Of a DNA stretch of 64,000 nucleotides, positions 63,966 to 64,000 are shown one piece after another. The stretch comes from Undaria pinnatifida (lineage: Eukaryota; Sar; Phaeophyceae; Laminariales; Alariaceae), in the NCBI GenBank assembly GCA_012845835.1, contig JABAKD010000025.1, positions 24,783,173 through 24,847,172 of the forward strand. Direction: 5' to 3'. The notes below the pieces were generated by a model. That model was not told the origin of the DNA. It made no database searches and saw only the letters and a list, made by a program, of their open reading frames with translations. Position 1 is the first letter of the stretch. Each line of letters starts with the position of its first letter. A program made the position numbers and the translations under genes.

Positions 63966-64000
63966 GGTTTCCCGGGAACAGAACTTGTGTTGTCAGATTC

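Overview
The window reads as repeat-dominated nuclear DNA of a eukaryote. There are no bacterial-type operons or ribosome binding sites. Instead it holds long simple-sequence tracts, GT-AG splice sites, three classes of retroelement and at least ten dispersed repeat families. The host is not identified by the sequence. The best pointer is a metallothionein-like gene whose cysteine spacing resembles, from memory, the brown-alga Fucus vesiculosus metallothionein, so a macroalga or a relative is a reasonable guess. No intact ordinary host gene could be demonstrated.

Metallothionein blocks. A two-exon metallothionein-like gene (94-nt middle exon, phase-2 intron, short cysteine-rich last exon) occurs three times on the minus strand: copy A (3844-7277), copy B (26157-28077) and copy C (53185-54632). 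The introns share sequence (R8), and the same flanking families follow in the same order (R9, R6, then R5/R6'/R11). The window therefore looks like three diverged copies of one ~7-11 kb block: about 3.7-14.7, 26.1-35.5 and 53.0-60.1 kb. All copies lack a recognisable first exon.

Retroelements. 17.1-18.2 kb (minus) is a frameshifted LINE reverse transcriptase. 19.4-24.0 kb is a dead Ty1/Copia element that lacks most of its RT, carries an in-frame 168-bp duplication and is interrupted by repeat R2. 38.3-40.7 kb is a second Copia remnant (gag, protease, RNase H) from a different lineage. 41.0-47.8 kb is the most complete element: a tyrosine-recombinase (PAT/Ngaro-type) retrotransposon with gag-like ORF, RT, RNase H and recombinase, bounded by split direct repeats in the order A1 - genes - B1 A2 - B2. 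It carries in-frame stops and has lost the second catalytic arginine of the recombinase.

Other repeats. R1 is a ~230-bp family found about twelve times; at 56.0-57.3 kb it forms the long inverted ends of a ~1.3 kb element, and at 6.2-6.9 and 33.2-37.5 kb it lies in arrays with long G or C tracts. R2 carries a conserved ~20-bp palindrome (GGTCACTCGCGCGAGTGACC) at its centre. R7 carries a conserved ~30-residue coding motif. 12.57-13.05 kb is an island of closely packed perfect hairpins with no coding sequence. 30.15-31.1 kb is a fold-back-like insertion that holds a tRNA-like segment.
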